From the NCBI GenBank assembly GCA_028682985.1, contig JAJRAE010000246.1, positions 1-28,772 of the forward strand: a stretch of DNA of 28,772 nt, written 5' to 3'. This DNA comes from Methanobacterium sp. Lineage in GTDB: Archaea > Methanobacteriota > Methanobacteria > Methanobacteriales > Methanobacteriaceae. The notes under the pieces are model-generated. The model was not told the DNA's origin, searched no databases, and saw only the letters and a list, made by a program, of their open reading frames with translations. A program made the position numbers and the translations under genes. Shown here piece by piece: positions 1 to 6,990 of this stretch. Every line of letters starts with the position of its first letter. The stretch's first letter is position 1.

Positions 1-1
1 T

Positions 2-349
2 CCTGTTTTAAGTGTTGATATAACTGTTTCCAATCCATTAGGTTCTGGAAGAATCCAAAAGAAGGATCTAAATCTCAGATGGGATTTGGGTGAATCTGAA
101 TTTAAGAAAATAATTAAGGCAGTACTGGATGTTCCTGAAGAAAATGGATTGATCACCAAGATAAACCAGGATAAACTGAAAAAAACAACCAGGGAAGAAT
201 TTAAAAGTTACACAGATTTTAACCTGATACATGTAAGACCAGGGAAAAGCGGAAAAGCAGTTGTGGAGGTCCATGACCATAAAGGCCAGATAACTGGGCC
301 GCGAATCCATATCCATAAATGTCGAGCTGGTGGATTTGATGCTTCATAA
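2..349 (+). CDS. C-terminal part of an unidentified protein upstream of pcc1
   Basis: The reading frame is open from the left edge of the window to the stop at 347-349, so this is the 3' end of a longer gene. A TTG at 86 could be read as a start, but the frame upstream of it stays open and codes plausible protein, so I treat it as internal. The visible 115 residues are charged and lysine-rich and end in a stretch with several histidines and one cysteine (GPRIHIHKCRAGG). I do not recognise the family. It does not look like the Brix-domain protein that often lies in this archaeal neighbourhood. Its end overlaps the start of pcc1 by a few codons, which suggests translation coupled to KEOPS and prefoldin genes. 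No function is assigned. Confidence 0.6.
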   Translation, partial: PVLSVDITVSNPLGSGRIQKKDLNLRWDLGESEFKKIIKAVLDVPEENGLITKINQDKLKKTTREEFKSYTDFNLIHVRPGKSGKAVVEVHDHKGQITGPRIHIHKCRAGGFDAS

Positions 350-590
350 GGTGGACATGCAGTTTCAGATAGAATTCGATGACATTAAACAGGCGGAGAT
401 TGTTCTTAAGGCACTGGAGCCTGAAATAAAATCATCCCCCTCCCAACGGGCATCTGTCAAACTTAAAATAGACGGCAGTAAATTGAACATGGATATCCAG
501 GCAGAGGATGTAACTTCACTTAGAGCAGCAATCAACTCCTATGTAAGATGGATAATGCTTTCTCTAGATGTTATTGGTATTAATAAATAA
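339..590 (+). CDS. pcc1: KEOPS complex subunit Pcc1
   Basis: Small protein of about 83 residues of the Pcc1/CTAG family. Pcc1 is the dimerising subunit of the KEOPS complex, which makes the threonylcarbamoyl (t6A) modification on tRNAs read by ANN codons. The sequence shows the family pattern: an N-terminal beta strand (MQFQIEF), a helix containing ALEPE, a central strand of hydrophobic and basic residues, and a C-terminal helix (TSLRAAINSYVRWI). Several starts are possible: GTG 330, ATG 339, GTG 351 and ATG 357. I chose ATG 339 because GGTGG lies five bases upstream. ATG 357 gives the N-terminus most typical of the family, but the purine stretch before it is very close. The gene overlaps the upstream gene and is followed 65 bases later by prefoldin beta, a common archaeal order. 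Confidence 0.85.
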   Translation: MLHKVDMQFQIEFDDIKQAEIVLKALEPEIKSSPSQRASVKLKIDGSKLNMDIQAEDVTSLRAAINSYVRWIMLSLDVIGINK

Positions 591-655
591 AATTAATATA
601 AAATTAGATTTAATGAAATAAAAAAAATTTTTAATCTTTTTAGAGGTGAAATAAG

Positions 656-1018
656 ATGGAAGTTCCTAAAAATGTACAGCATCAAATTGCCCAGTTTCAG
701 CAGATGCAGCAGCAAGCACAAGCCATAACCATGCAGAAACAGAGTGTGGAAATGCAGATCAGAGAAACTGAGAAGGCTCTGGAAGAGCTTAAAAAAGTGG
801 AAGATGATTCTGATGTTTATAAAACCGCTGGTAACCTTTTAATCAAGGTTAAAAAGGATGAAATGGTTACAGAACTCGAGGATAAACTGGAAACACTGAA
901 ACTACGGGAGAAAACTGTAGGCCGCCAGGAAGAGAGGATAATGAAAAGACTGCAGGAAATGCAGGCCTCACTTCAGGAAGCCATGCAGGGTCCAGGACAG
1001 CCGGGGTTAGGTACTTGA
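656..1018 (+). CDS. pfdB: Prefoldin subunit beta
   Basis: Prefoldin (GimC) beta subunit, 120 residues, the usual length. Archaeal prefoldin is a hexamer of two alpha and four beta subunits that captures unfolded proteins in the cytoplasm and passes them to the group II chaperonin (thermosome). Two long heptad-rich helices are visible, roughly residues 3-50 and 68-112, joined by the beta-hairpin segment (DVYKTAGNLLIKV) that is diagnostic of the beta class. The C-terminal tail is glycine/proline-rich. The start ATG follows an AGAGGTGAAATAAG leader, a strong ribosome binding site. The stop overlaps the next gene by four bases. The alpha subunit is not in this window. Confidence 0.95.
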   Translation: MEVPKNVQHQIAQFQQMQQQAQAITMQKQSVEMQIRETEKALEELKKVEDDSDVYKTAGNLLIKVKKDEMVTELEDKLETLKLREKTVGRQEERIMKRLQEMQASLQEAMQGPGQPGLGT

Positions 1019-1287
1019 AAAAGCTGAATGATGATGAACTGGACCAGACTTCAGATATAGCAGTTGAAGCTGCTGAAAAATATATACTTTCCAGGGTTTC
1101 CCCAAAGGAAATCCTGGATATGGATATTCAGGCTAATATATCATATGATGAAGAGTTACATGTGGATATATTAGTTGATATAGATTTAGATGAGTTATCA
1201 TCAGCTGATGAAGAAATACTGGCTGATGGTGCAGTGCAAGATGCATTAAAAAAGCTGGATATTTTCATAGATGAAAATTTCCGCTAG
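1015..1287 (+). CDS. DUF3194 family protein
   Basis: Acidic 90-residue protein starting at TTG 1015, whose first four bases overlap the stop of pfdB (TTGA), so the two are probably translationally coupled. Position and size match the DUF3194 protein that commonly follows prefoldin beta in euryarchaea. The sequence has an N-terminal helix with a tyrosine (AAEKYILSRV) and then two strongly acidic amphipathic segments (HVDILVDIDLDEL). There are no cysteines, membrane segments or catalytic motifs. The function of the family is unknown to me. Constant linkage to prefoldin suggests a role in protein folding or assembly, but that is inference from context only. Confidence 0.75.
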   Translation: MKKLNDDELDQTSDIAVEAAEKYILSRVSPKEILDMDIQANISYDEELHVDILVDIDLDELSSADEEILADGAVQDALKKLDIFIDENFR

Positions 1288-1326
1288 AAATTATTTTTAT
1301 TATTTAGAATGTTATTAAGGTTTTTT

Positions 1327-2010
1327 ATGAATGAAATAATTCCTGTTCTAGATTTAATGTCTGGAATGGCGGTTTCTGGAAAATCAGGTCTAAGAAACAC
1401 CTATAAACCTCTGGATACTATTTTTTCTAAAACTCCAGATCCAGTTGAAATTTCCATCTCCCTGAAAAGACAGGGATTTGAAAGAATTTACGTGGCTGAC
1501 CTGGATGCTATTGAAGGATACGGCTCTAATTTGGAACATATAAAGAATATCAACCACATAATACCAGTGATGCTGGATTGGGGGGTTAAAGACTTTAAAA
1601 GTTTTCGATTCGCCCTGGATTATGCACAGCAGATCATAGTGGCCACAGAAACCCTTAATAGCTGGATCGAACTGGAACAGATTTTTAATAGTTTTCCTAA
1701 AGAGAGAATTATACTGAGTGTGGATGTTAAAGATAGTGAGATTTTAAGTAAAAGCATGTCTGTATCCTTCAACCAAATTGTATCCAGAATAGAATATCTA
1801 CACCCGAGGGAGATTATTCTACTGGATATAACCGGAGTGGGTACATTAGAGGGGTATAACCAGGAGATTTTAGATAATTTCAGTGGTCTGGAAGATTCTT
1901 TAATTGTAGGTGGTGGTATCACTCCATCCTCCATTAATACTCTGGGTAAACAGGGAATATCAAAATTCTTAGTGGGAACTGCCCTGCATTCAGGTAGAAT
2001 AGAGCTTTAA
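1327..2010 (+). CDS. HisA/HisF-related TIM-barrel protein (COG1411)
   Basis: About 227 residues with the half-barrel pattern of the HisA/HisF family. The N-terminal strand IIPVLDL carries the Asp equivalent to the first HisA catalytic acid. The second acid is in LLDITGVGT, matching the TDI-RDGT strand of HisA. Phosphate-binding loops are visible in LIVGGGI and FLVGTAL. The match is to the HisA-related group found in methanogens and in methylotrophs with tetrahydromethanopterin C1 enzymes (from memory), not to true HisA. The substrate is unknown. Both catalytic Asp positions are kept, so an isomerase-like reaction on a phosphosugar-type compound is a reasonable inference. ATG 1327 was preferred over ATG 1309 because AAGG lies six bases upstream and the protein then begins directly before the first barrel strand. 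Confidence 0.8.
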   Translation: MNEIIPVLDLMSGMAVSGKSGLRNTYKPLDTIFSKTPDPVEISISLKRQGFERIYVADLDAIEGYGSNLEHIKNINHIIPVMLDWGVKDFKSFRFALDYAQQIIVATETLNSWIELEQIFNSFPKERIILSVDVKDSEILSKSMSVSFNQIVSRIEYLHPREIILLDITGVGTLEGYNQEILDNFSGLEDSLIVGGGITPSSINTLGKQGISKFLVGTALHSGRIEL

Positions 2011-2044
2011 ATTCTAAATTTAGATGTCTTGAATTTAAGAATTG

Positions 2045-2057
2045 TTCTACAGTAGAA
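2045..2057. promoter_or_regulatory. Perfect 13-base palindrome upstream of the PfkB kinase
   Basis: TTCTAC-A-GTAGAA is a perfect inverted repeat of two six-base arms around one central base. It lies about 55 bases upstream of the kinase start and just upstream of an AT-rich BoxA-like stretch (about 2078-2092). The placement suits an activator or repressor site, but no regulator is known and the stretch is AT-rich, so chance is possible. Confidence 0.25.
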
Positions 2058-2111
2058 AAATTTTAGATTGATTCCTTAAAATTTATTTAATAAACCCACA
2101 GATTATCTATC

Positions 2112-2975
2112 ATGGTCAAAGTCTTAATAGTAGGCCCGGTAACTAAAGATCGTATCGTCAAAGGAAATAAAATATACAACACGGTGGGAGGGGCTGTTTA
2201 TTATCAATCAGCTGTTTTTTCAGAGTTTGGAATAGATAACACCGTGTTAACCACTTTAAACCCACAGGATAATATTCTACTGGATAATTTTCCCAGACAA
2301 ACAGAAGTTATCCCGGTTCACACCATGTTTACAATGGAATTTGAAAATATATACCCTGATGACGATCCCAATCACCGTATACAAAAAGCCAAAGCAGGCA
2401 CCAATTCCTTGAAACCAGCAGATTTCAAGGATATAAATATAAATGAATTTCAGGCTATTTTACTATCACCATTAACCCCCTATGATATTCCCCTGGAAAC
2501 TATCAAATATCTGACCAGACAGGATAAACCACTTTATATGGGTGTTCAGGGATATTTAAGGCACATAATGGATTCAAAGATCATATTGAAACCCTGGAGA
2601 GAATATAAAAATTACCTGAAATATATGGACATCATTTTCCTGGACACATTAGAAGCTAAGGTACTACTAGATAACCCTGATTATGATCTGTCGGGGATCG
2701 CCTTTAAATTATCAACTCTGGGTCCTGAGGAAGTTATTATAACCCGGGGCGATCAGGGAGCAGTTGTGTACTCCCAGAGAACTCATGAAATCTATGAAAT
2801 TCCATCAAATAGACCTGAAAAGATTGTAAACCCCACAGGACTGGGAGACACCTTCATGGCGGCATACGCTCTTAAAAAACTGGAGACCAGTAATCCAATG
2901 CACTGCGCTTCCTTTGCTGCCCGTATTTCGTCTGAAAAGATGGGGCAATTAGGGGCTTATAAGAAGAATAAATAA
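2112..2975 (+). CDS. PfkB-family carbohydrate kinase
   Basis: Sugar or nucleoside kinase of the PfkB/ribokinase family, 287 residues, close to the family length. The C-terminal PfkB signature is clear in NPTGLGDTFMAA, where the Asp before TF is the catalytic base and the preceding glycines form the anion hole. The N-terminal region has the double-glycine substrate-side motif (NTVGGAVYYQSAVFSEFG). ATP-side residues are seen around EVIITRGDQGA. The substrate cannot be read from the sequence. No Shine-Dalgarno sequence precedes ATG 2112, and a BoxA-like stretch ends about 25 bases upstream, so the message may be leaderless. It sits about 100 bases after the HisA-like gene on the same strand, and a shared pathway acting on a phosphosugar is possible. 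Confidence 0.85.
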   Translation: MVKVLIVGPVTKDRIVKGNKIYNTVGGAVYYQSAVFSEFGIDNTVLTTLNPQDNILLDNFPRQTEVIPVHTMFTMEFENIYPDDDPNHRIQKAKAGTNSLKPADFKDININEFQAILLSPLTPYDIPLETIKYLTRQDKPLYMGVQGYLRHIMDSKIILKPWREYKNYLKYMDIIFLDTLEAKVLLDNPDYDLSGIAFKLSTLGPEEVIITRGDQGAVVYSQRTHEIYEIPSNRPEKIVNPTGLGDTFMAAYALKKLETSNPMHCASFAARISSEKMGQLGAYKKNK

Positions 2976-2980
2976 AAAAA
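2974..2980 (-). terminator. Oligo-T stop signal for the leftward gene at 3033
   Basis: Seven A residues on the + strand read as TTTTTTT on the - strand, about 50 bases beyond the stop of the small membrane protein gene. Archaeal RNA polymerase commonly terminates at such T runs. The region lies between two convergent genes. Confidence 0.35.
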
Positions 2981-3026
2981 GAATCTTATGATTATATATA
3001 CTAAAATTTAAATTAAGCTTTAAATC

Positions 3027-3034
3027 TTTTTTTT
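3027..3034 (+). terminator. Oligo-T stop signal for the PfkB kinase gene
   Basis: A run of eight T residues about 50 bases after the kinase stop codon, next to the convergent small membrane protein gene. Its strength cannot be judged from the sequence. Confidence 0.4.
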
Positions 3035-3227
3035 ATCCAAGAATAAGGGGCAGAATAAGGAATGGTGATAATCCGCCTATTAAAAATATTAATATACCTA
3101 AAATGGTGTTGCGGTTGTTATCTCCCAGAATTCCGGAGATTATAATTATAATTCCTATAAAGGCCAGTATTGGGGGAATGATATGTGAAAATATCAATGA
3201 ACTTTGAACCAGTGGACTGTAATCCAT
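3033..3227 (-). CDS. Small two-helix membrane protein, unrecognised
   Basis: A 64-residue hydrophobic protein with two predicted membrane helices (roughly residues 10-34 and 43-62) joined by a short polar loop (GDNNRN). The frame could be extended to GTG 3239, but ATG 3227 is preferred because an AAGGTGA ribosome binding site lies about seven bases before it, and the GTG would fall inside that site. It resembles the many small membrane proteins of Methanobacteriales with no assigned function. It is transcribed towards the PfkB kinase and lies downstream of the AAA ATPase gene on the same strand, with about 110 bases between them. I do not recognise a family. Confidence 0.65.
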   Translation of the reverse strand: MDYSPLVQSSLIFSHIIPPILAFIGIIIIISGILGDNNRNTILGILIFLIGGLSPFLILPLILG

Positions 3228-3338
3228 TTTTTTTATCACCTTATAATTATTTTAAATAAATTTTAATTGGAATGAAATATTTTAATTCAATTCTATTATA
3301 AATCGAAAATTTGGGATGAATATACAAACATTAATATC

Positions 3339-4892
3339 CTATTTATAATGTTCCAGTATAGTTCTGCGCAGTTCTTTATCTGATTCAGCTATTACTTCTA
3401 TTTTACCCACCGGAACATCACATTTTTTAAGATATTCAGCCAGCTCCACCGGTGTTTTATTATCCTCTAAATCTATTATAACAGAATCTAACTCCTCTGA
3501 TATCTTTATAGGAGAATAATGGCATAGAGCATGATAAGCCTTATCTACAGAATCTGTTTTAACCCGGAAAGTCCGTGTTTTATTTGATATCTGGGCTATA
3601 TCTATATTCAATCTTTGCAATACTATCAGCACGTGTTTGTTCAGCGCTTCTTCCAGTATAGGGGTATCTATTATCTCTTTATCCTGTATTATGCGTACTG
3701 CCTGGGAAATCTGAGCCACGTCACGGGCATGGGCAAAACTGGGATCCAGACCTTCTCCATTATTTTTTACTTCCTCGTAAACCGTTCTGAACCGTTGTAG
3801 CACATCATCTTCGTATGTTTCATTTAATAGTTCCATGTTTCTCTTAAATACTTCAACCACATCATCCAGATCGGGGTTCTTCAGGAATATGTGCAATGGA
3901 GCTCTTCTAAGGTGTGCCTCATCCATTATACTGATATCCAGGTTGGTGGAGAAGGCGGGTATGAAATGGCTGTGTACAATCACGGGTATTCCTCGGACAT
4001 AGATTGAGTCCTTTTTGTTTTCCATGGGAACTATCAGACGATTCAGGATCATTTCATGGTCATCTCTCTGTCTTCCTAGATCATCTATTAAAAGAATTCC
4101 ACCATTAGCTTTTATTATGGGAGATGTTTCATACACCCCTTTATTCCCATCATAGTTAGTCTCCAGCTTGCTTAAATTGAGTTCCGCCCCTGTTACTACA
4201 AATGGGGCATGAATCTTAACCCATCTTGGGTCCTGTGGTTGTTCTTCACATTTCTTATGGAAATCCTGGTCGTATAACTGGATGACTCTACCACTGAATT
4301 CTATATATTTGGGAATAACCAGTGGTGGCAGTAACTCAGGCATCTTACTTATGATGAACGTTTTACCAGTTCCCGGGGGTCCGTATACAAATATTCCTTT
4401 ACCGATGGTACAGGATTCCATCATACATTGTTTAGCGTATTTTACTCCAACCACATCCTCAAAGGCGTAGTTCACTACTTCTTCTGGTATTTTGATGGGG
4501 TAGCGGTCTTTCATCTGTGATTCCATTATTTCATAGTAATCTTCATAGGCCACTGGAGCTATTCCTATATATGGATTTTCTTCCACAATTCCCTGGACTT
4601 TTTCTCGACCCTTCTTGGTTATGGTGAATTGAACACTAGAAAATAGGAATCCTCCACTGGTAGCAGCGCAAAAACCGGTTTTTTCCAGTTCACTTAGGAA
4701 CACTTCCATGATGTCCCAGTGTATACCTGTTAATTCATTAATGGTGCTGGTTCTTACGGTACCATAACTGGAAATAATCTTTAAAAAAATATCTTTAATG
4801 AAGGTTTCTGATAATTTCAGGTCTTCCAAGTTTCTTGGTTGTCTAAGCCTTTCAAATAATTTTTCCATCTTGTGACCATGATAGTAATCCAT
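3339..4892 (-). CDS. Winged-helix / AAA ATPase
   Basis: 517-residue soluble protein. Residues about 30-105 form a winged-helix domain (TSTINELTGIHWDIMEVFLSEL then a wing with TITKKGREKV). A linker with YIGIAPVAYEDYYEIM leads to the ATPase domain: Walker A GPPGTGKT at 171-178, Walker B ILLIDD at 266-271, a sensor-1 Asn in FSTNLD (314-319) and an Arg pair at 329-330 that could be the finger. The C-terminal 75 residues are a small alpha/beta domain. From memory, similar wHTH-AAA proteins occur in bacteria near Tad/type IV pilus genes. No pilus gene is visible here. The start has a strong AGGTGAAAAT leader. Target and role are unknown. Regulation of, or remodelling by, nucleic-acid or protein binding is inference. 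Confidence 0.75.
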   Translation of the reverse strand: MDYYHGHKMEKLFERLRQPRNLEDLKLSETFIKDIFLKIISSYGTVRTSTINELTGIHWDIMEVFLSELEKTGFCAATSGGFLFSSVQFTITKKGREKVQGIVEENPYIGIAPVAYEDYYEIMESQMKDRYPIKIPEEVVNYAFEDVVGVKYAKQCMMESCTIGKGIFVYGPPGTGKTFIISKMPELLPPLVIPKYIEFSGRVIQLYDQDFHKKCEEQPQDPRWVKIHAPFVVTGAELNLSKLETNYDGNKGVYETSPIIKANGGILLIDDLGRQRDDHEMILNRLIVPMENKKDSIYVRGIPVIVHSHFIPAFSTNLDISIMDEAHLRRAPLHIFLKNPDLDDVVEVFKRNMELLNETYEDDVLQRFRTVYEEVKNNGEGLDPSFAHARDVAQISQAVRIIQDKEIIDTPILEEALNKHVLIVLQRLNIDIAQISNKTRTFRVKTDSVDKAYHALCHYSPIKISEELDSVIIDLEDNKTPVELAEYLKKCDVPVGKIEVIAESDKELRRTILEHYK

Positions 4893-5017
4893 ATTTTCAC
4901 CTGGGTTATGTATACAAAGCTGTTAGAAATATTATGCTATTTATGAGATTATATTTATTCACTTAAAAATTAATAAGATAATGATTTTAAGACCAAAACT
5001 AATTAGAAGATAATTTT

Positions 5018-5695
5018 TTAAAGGATTTTCTTTATATTCTGCAGGTTGGGAAGTACTTCCAGTTTAATCTTCTTTTCTTCCAGATAAATCCTTTCTTCTT
5101 CTGTTAATTCAGAATTTACCAGTATAGCTTCCATACCAACATTTAAGGCGCCTTTGATGTCTTCACTGAATTTGTTGCCGATCATTATGGAATTTCCTGC
5201 CTTACAACCCATCCGGTCCAGGGCCTGTTTGAAAATTATTTCATCTGGTTTTTCAGCACCTGCCTCTTCAGAAGTGATGATTTCATCAAAGAAATGATGC
5301 AGACCCAGTCTGATCAATTTTTCCCACTGTTTTATGGTTATTCCGTTGGATATAACTCCCAGATGGTAGCCCTGACTTTTCAGGTATATCAGGGTGGACA
5401 TGGTTTCGGGGAACAGTCTTAAAAGAGCGAATTTAACGTTGTGATAGGTGATCATTCCCAGTGCAATTAATCGAGGTTTTTCCTCACCAAAGACTCTTTT
5501 GGTCAGGACATTGAAATGTTTATCATAGTTGGAGCCTTTTTCCTTAATTATTTCTCGAAGTAACTTGTAGGCTTCATCTGATTCTAATGGTAGGCCAGCA
5601 TCGATCATGACGTTGATGGCAGCCCTTCTAGCTAAAGCTGCAAAACCAGACGTATCGTAAAGGGTGTCATCAATATCAAAGAAAACTGCTTTCAT
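5018..5695 (-). CDS. HAD-superfamily hydrolase, TIGR02253-like
   Basis: 225-residue haloacid-dehalogenase-type phosphatase. All four HAD motifs are present: motif I FFDIDDTLYD with the nucleophile and acid Asp residues, motif II VISNG, motif III Lys in AEKPDEIIF, and motif IV acidic residues in GNKFSEDIKGA. A helical cap lies between motifs I and II, as in subclass I HADs. The length and the DTLYDTS signature fit the archaeal TIGR02253 group. The physiological substrate is not known. ATG 5695 was chosen over ATG 5710 because GGAG lies seven bases upstream and the protein then starts at the usual MKAVFFD. It follows polB2 by 66 bases on the same strand. The same pairing is known, from memory, in Methanothermobacter, and co-transcription is possible. 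Confidence 0.85.
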   Translation of the reverse strand: MKAVFFDIDDTLYDTSGFAALARRAAINVMIDAGLPLESDEAYKLLREIIKEKGSNYDKHFNVLTKRVFGEEKPRLIALGMITYHNVKFALLRLFPETMSTLIYLKSQGYHLGVISNGITIKQWEKLIRLGLHHFFDEIITSEEAGAEKPDEIIFKQALDRMGCKAGNSIMIGNKFSEDIKGALNVGMEAILVNSELTEEERIYLEEKKIKLEVLPNLQNIKKIL

Positions 5696-5761
5696 TATTT
5701 TACTCCGCATGACCTTTATTTAGAGAATTAATCAAATTTACATTATGAATAATTTAAACCT

Positions 5762-6430
5762 TCAGAAAAAGGCATCTAAACTGCTCTGTTTCTCCTTATG
5801 TAGGATATCATCTTTAGGATAACCTACAGATTCTATTATACGGGATACTGCTGGTAAAACCTGATTATCAATGTAATAGTTTGGGTCGTACTGTGATACA
5901 TCGGCGTCTTCTAAAGGCACTGCTCTTTTACTGATGGGTTCTCTTCCCCTTACCACCACGTAACGGATGATGGTGCCGGGGCCTACTTTTCTACCCTTTA
6001 AAATTGCGCGTTTAGCGGCCATTACATGAGGAGCGTTTTGCACGTATTCCTCAGGGTTCTTTGTAAGTTGTGTATGGATTACCAGGTCTTCCAGGGATAT
6101 TTTTCCCTGCTTAATATCCTCTATAATATCTCTAATTATTTTAACAGCTTTCTGGGTTGAACCTTCCTCCAGCAAAGCCATTAAAACTTTTTTCTGGGTT
6201 TTCTTTGCAACTGGAGCCCAGTCACGTCTTACCAGCTCCAGGCCCTTTACCACGATGTTGCCATCCTGTATGAGGGCATATCTTTTTTTGGTTACAAAAA
6301 AACCTCTCTGAAAAAAGCCCTCAAATTCCAGTTCCATTCCTTCTGGAAGGTTTTTATTAACTTCCCTGGTAAATTTATGGGCTTTATCTTCAATATCTAG
6401 ATATTGTTGTTCATTCAACCAGCACACCAT
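5762..6430 (-). CDS. polB2: Small subunit of split family B DNA polymerase (C-terminal palm/thumb fragment)
   Basis: 222 residues equal to the C-terminal part of an archaeal family B DNA polymerase. Visible pieces are the KKRYA motif (48-52) of the palm, GLELVRRDWAP (63-73) at the palm/thumb junction, the thumb helices, and a C-terminal PCNA-binding PIP box QSSLDAFF (215-222). The exonuclease domain and the polymerase DxxSLYP and DTD-type motifs are absent, so this piece cannot be a polymerase alone. In Methanothermobacter thermautotrophicus PolB is split into two genes and the small one is about this length. The large subunit should lie elsewhere. ATG 6430 gives the full length and overlaps rps8e by 20 bases. 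A TTG at 6418 with GGTG six bases upstream is an alternative start. Confidence 0.9.
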   Translation of the reverse strand: MVCWLNEQQYLDIEDKAHKFTREVNKNLPEGMELEFEGFFQRGFFVTKKRYALIQDGNIVVKGLELVRRDWAPVAKKTQKKVLMALLEEGSTQKAVKIIRDIIEDIKQGKISLEDLVIHTQLTKNPEEYVQNAPHVMAAKRAILKGRKVGPGTIIRYVVVRGREPISKRAVPLEDADVSQYDPNYYIDNQVLPAVSRIIESVGYPKDDILHKEKQSSLDAFF

Positions 6431-6791
6431 TTATGATGCCGTGCTGACCTGGTCTGGATGTTACTTTCACTTTACCCACGCTGGTCTCTACCATAGCACC
6501 TTTATTTATAATGTTTCTTCTTACAAACTGGATGTTGGCGGAGTTTTCAATTACATTTAAAATTTCAGCTACTTGAACTTTATTGTCTTTAGGATCCACC
6601 ACATTTATCTGATTGTCATTGGTAAGACGGATCTTTTCATTCCCACCTTTGGCCCGGATCTTCTTGAACTTACGTTCTCCGATCTTGGTCTCAGCCGGAT
6701 CTCTCCCGAATTCCATTTTTCTCTTATTTCGGTTAGATTTGCCACGTCCGCCAGTATTTTTTCTTAATGATTTTCCTTGCCATATTGCCAT
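6411..6791 (-). CDS. rps8e: 30S ribosomal protein S8e
   Basis: 126-residue basic protein of the S8e family found in the small subunit of archaeal and eukaryotic ribosomes. The N-terminus (WQGKSLRKNTGGR) is diagnostic, and the archaeal form is the short one, as here. The C-terminal half carries the conserved ...KGAMVETSVGKVKVTSRPGQHG stretch. ATG 6791 follows GAGGTGAAATA, a strong ribosome binding site. A BoxA-like element lies about 70-80 bases upstream. The 3' end overlaps the start of polB2 by 20 bases, so the two genes must share a transcript. This joins a ribosomal protein to a replication protein at the level of expression. Confidence 0.97.
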   Translation of the reverse strand: MAIWQGKSLRKNTGGRGKSNRNKRKMEFGRDPAETKIGERKFKKIRAKGGNEKIRLTNDNQINVVDPKDNKVQVAEILNVIENSANIQFVRRNIINKGAMVETSVGKVKVTSRPGQHGIINGVLVE

Positions 6792-6860
6792 TATTTCACC
6801 TCAAATAATAATATTTTATCAAAATGAAAGCATTACACTGTTATTAAGTTTAATGAATTC

Positions 6861-6871
6861 ATATATTTAAT
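6861..6871 (-). promoter_or_regulatory. Candidate BoxA (TATA) for rps8e-polB2
   Basis: Read on the - strand the sequence TTAAATATAT resembles the archaeal TATA box. Initiation about 25 bases downstream would give a leader of roughly 45 bases with the GAGGTGA site near its end. The strand and spacing fit rps8e. Confidence 0.4.
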
Positions 6872-6979
6872 AATTTAATCCATCCAACTAACCTATTAAT
6901 TTGGTCAATGCAACCAACTTAGTTAGATTATCAGTTTATTAGTTTTCAAGATAGATAAATCTTTAGTGATATTGTACTG

Positions 6980-6990
6980 AATATATATAA
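6980..6990 (+). promoter_or_regulatory. Candidate BoxA (TATA) for hypE
   Basis: AATATATATAA resembles the methanogen BoxA. Initiation about 25 bases downstream would leave a leader of about 110 bases. A second TATA-like stretch at 7046-7060 (TTTTATTTAATATTT) would give a shorter leader, and the sequence does not decide between them. Confidence 0.35.

Noticed and set aside
5762..6430. polB2 as a broken remnant of a full polymerase gene
   Set aside because: The frame is intact, its length and start match the known small PolB subunit of Methanobacteriales, the C-terminal PIP box is kept, and rps8e lies directly upstream with no polymerase sequence between.
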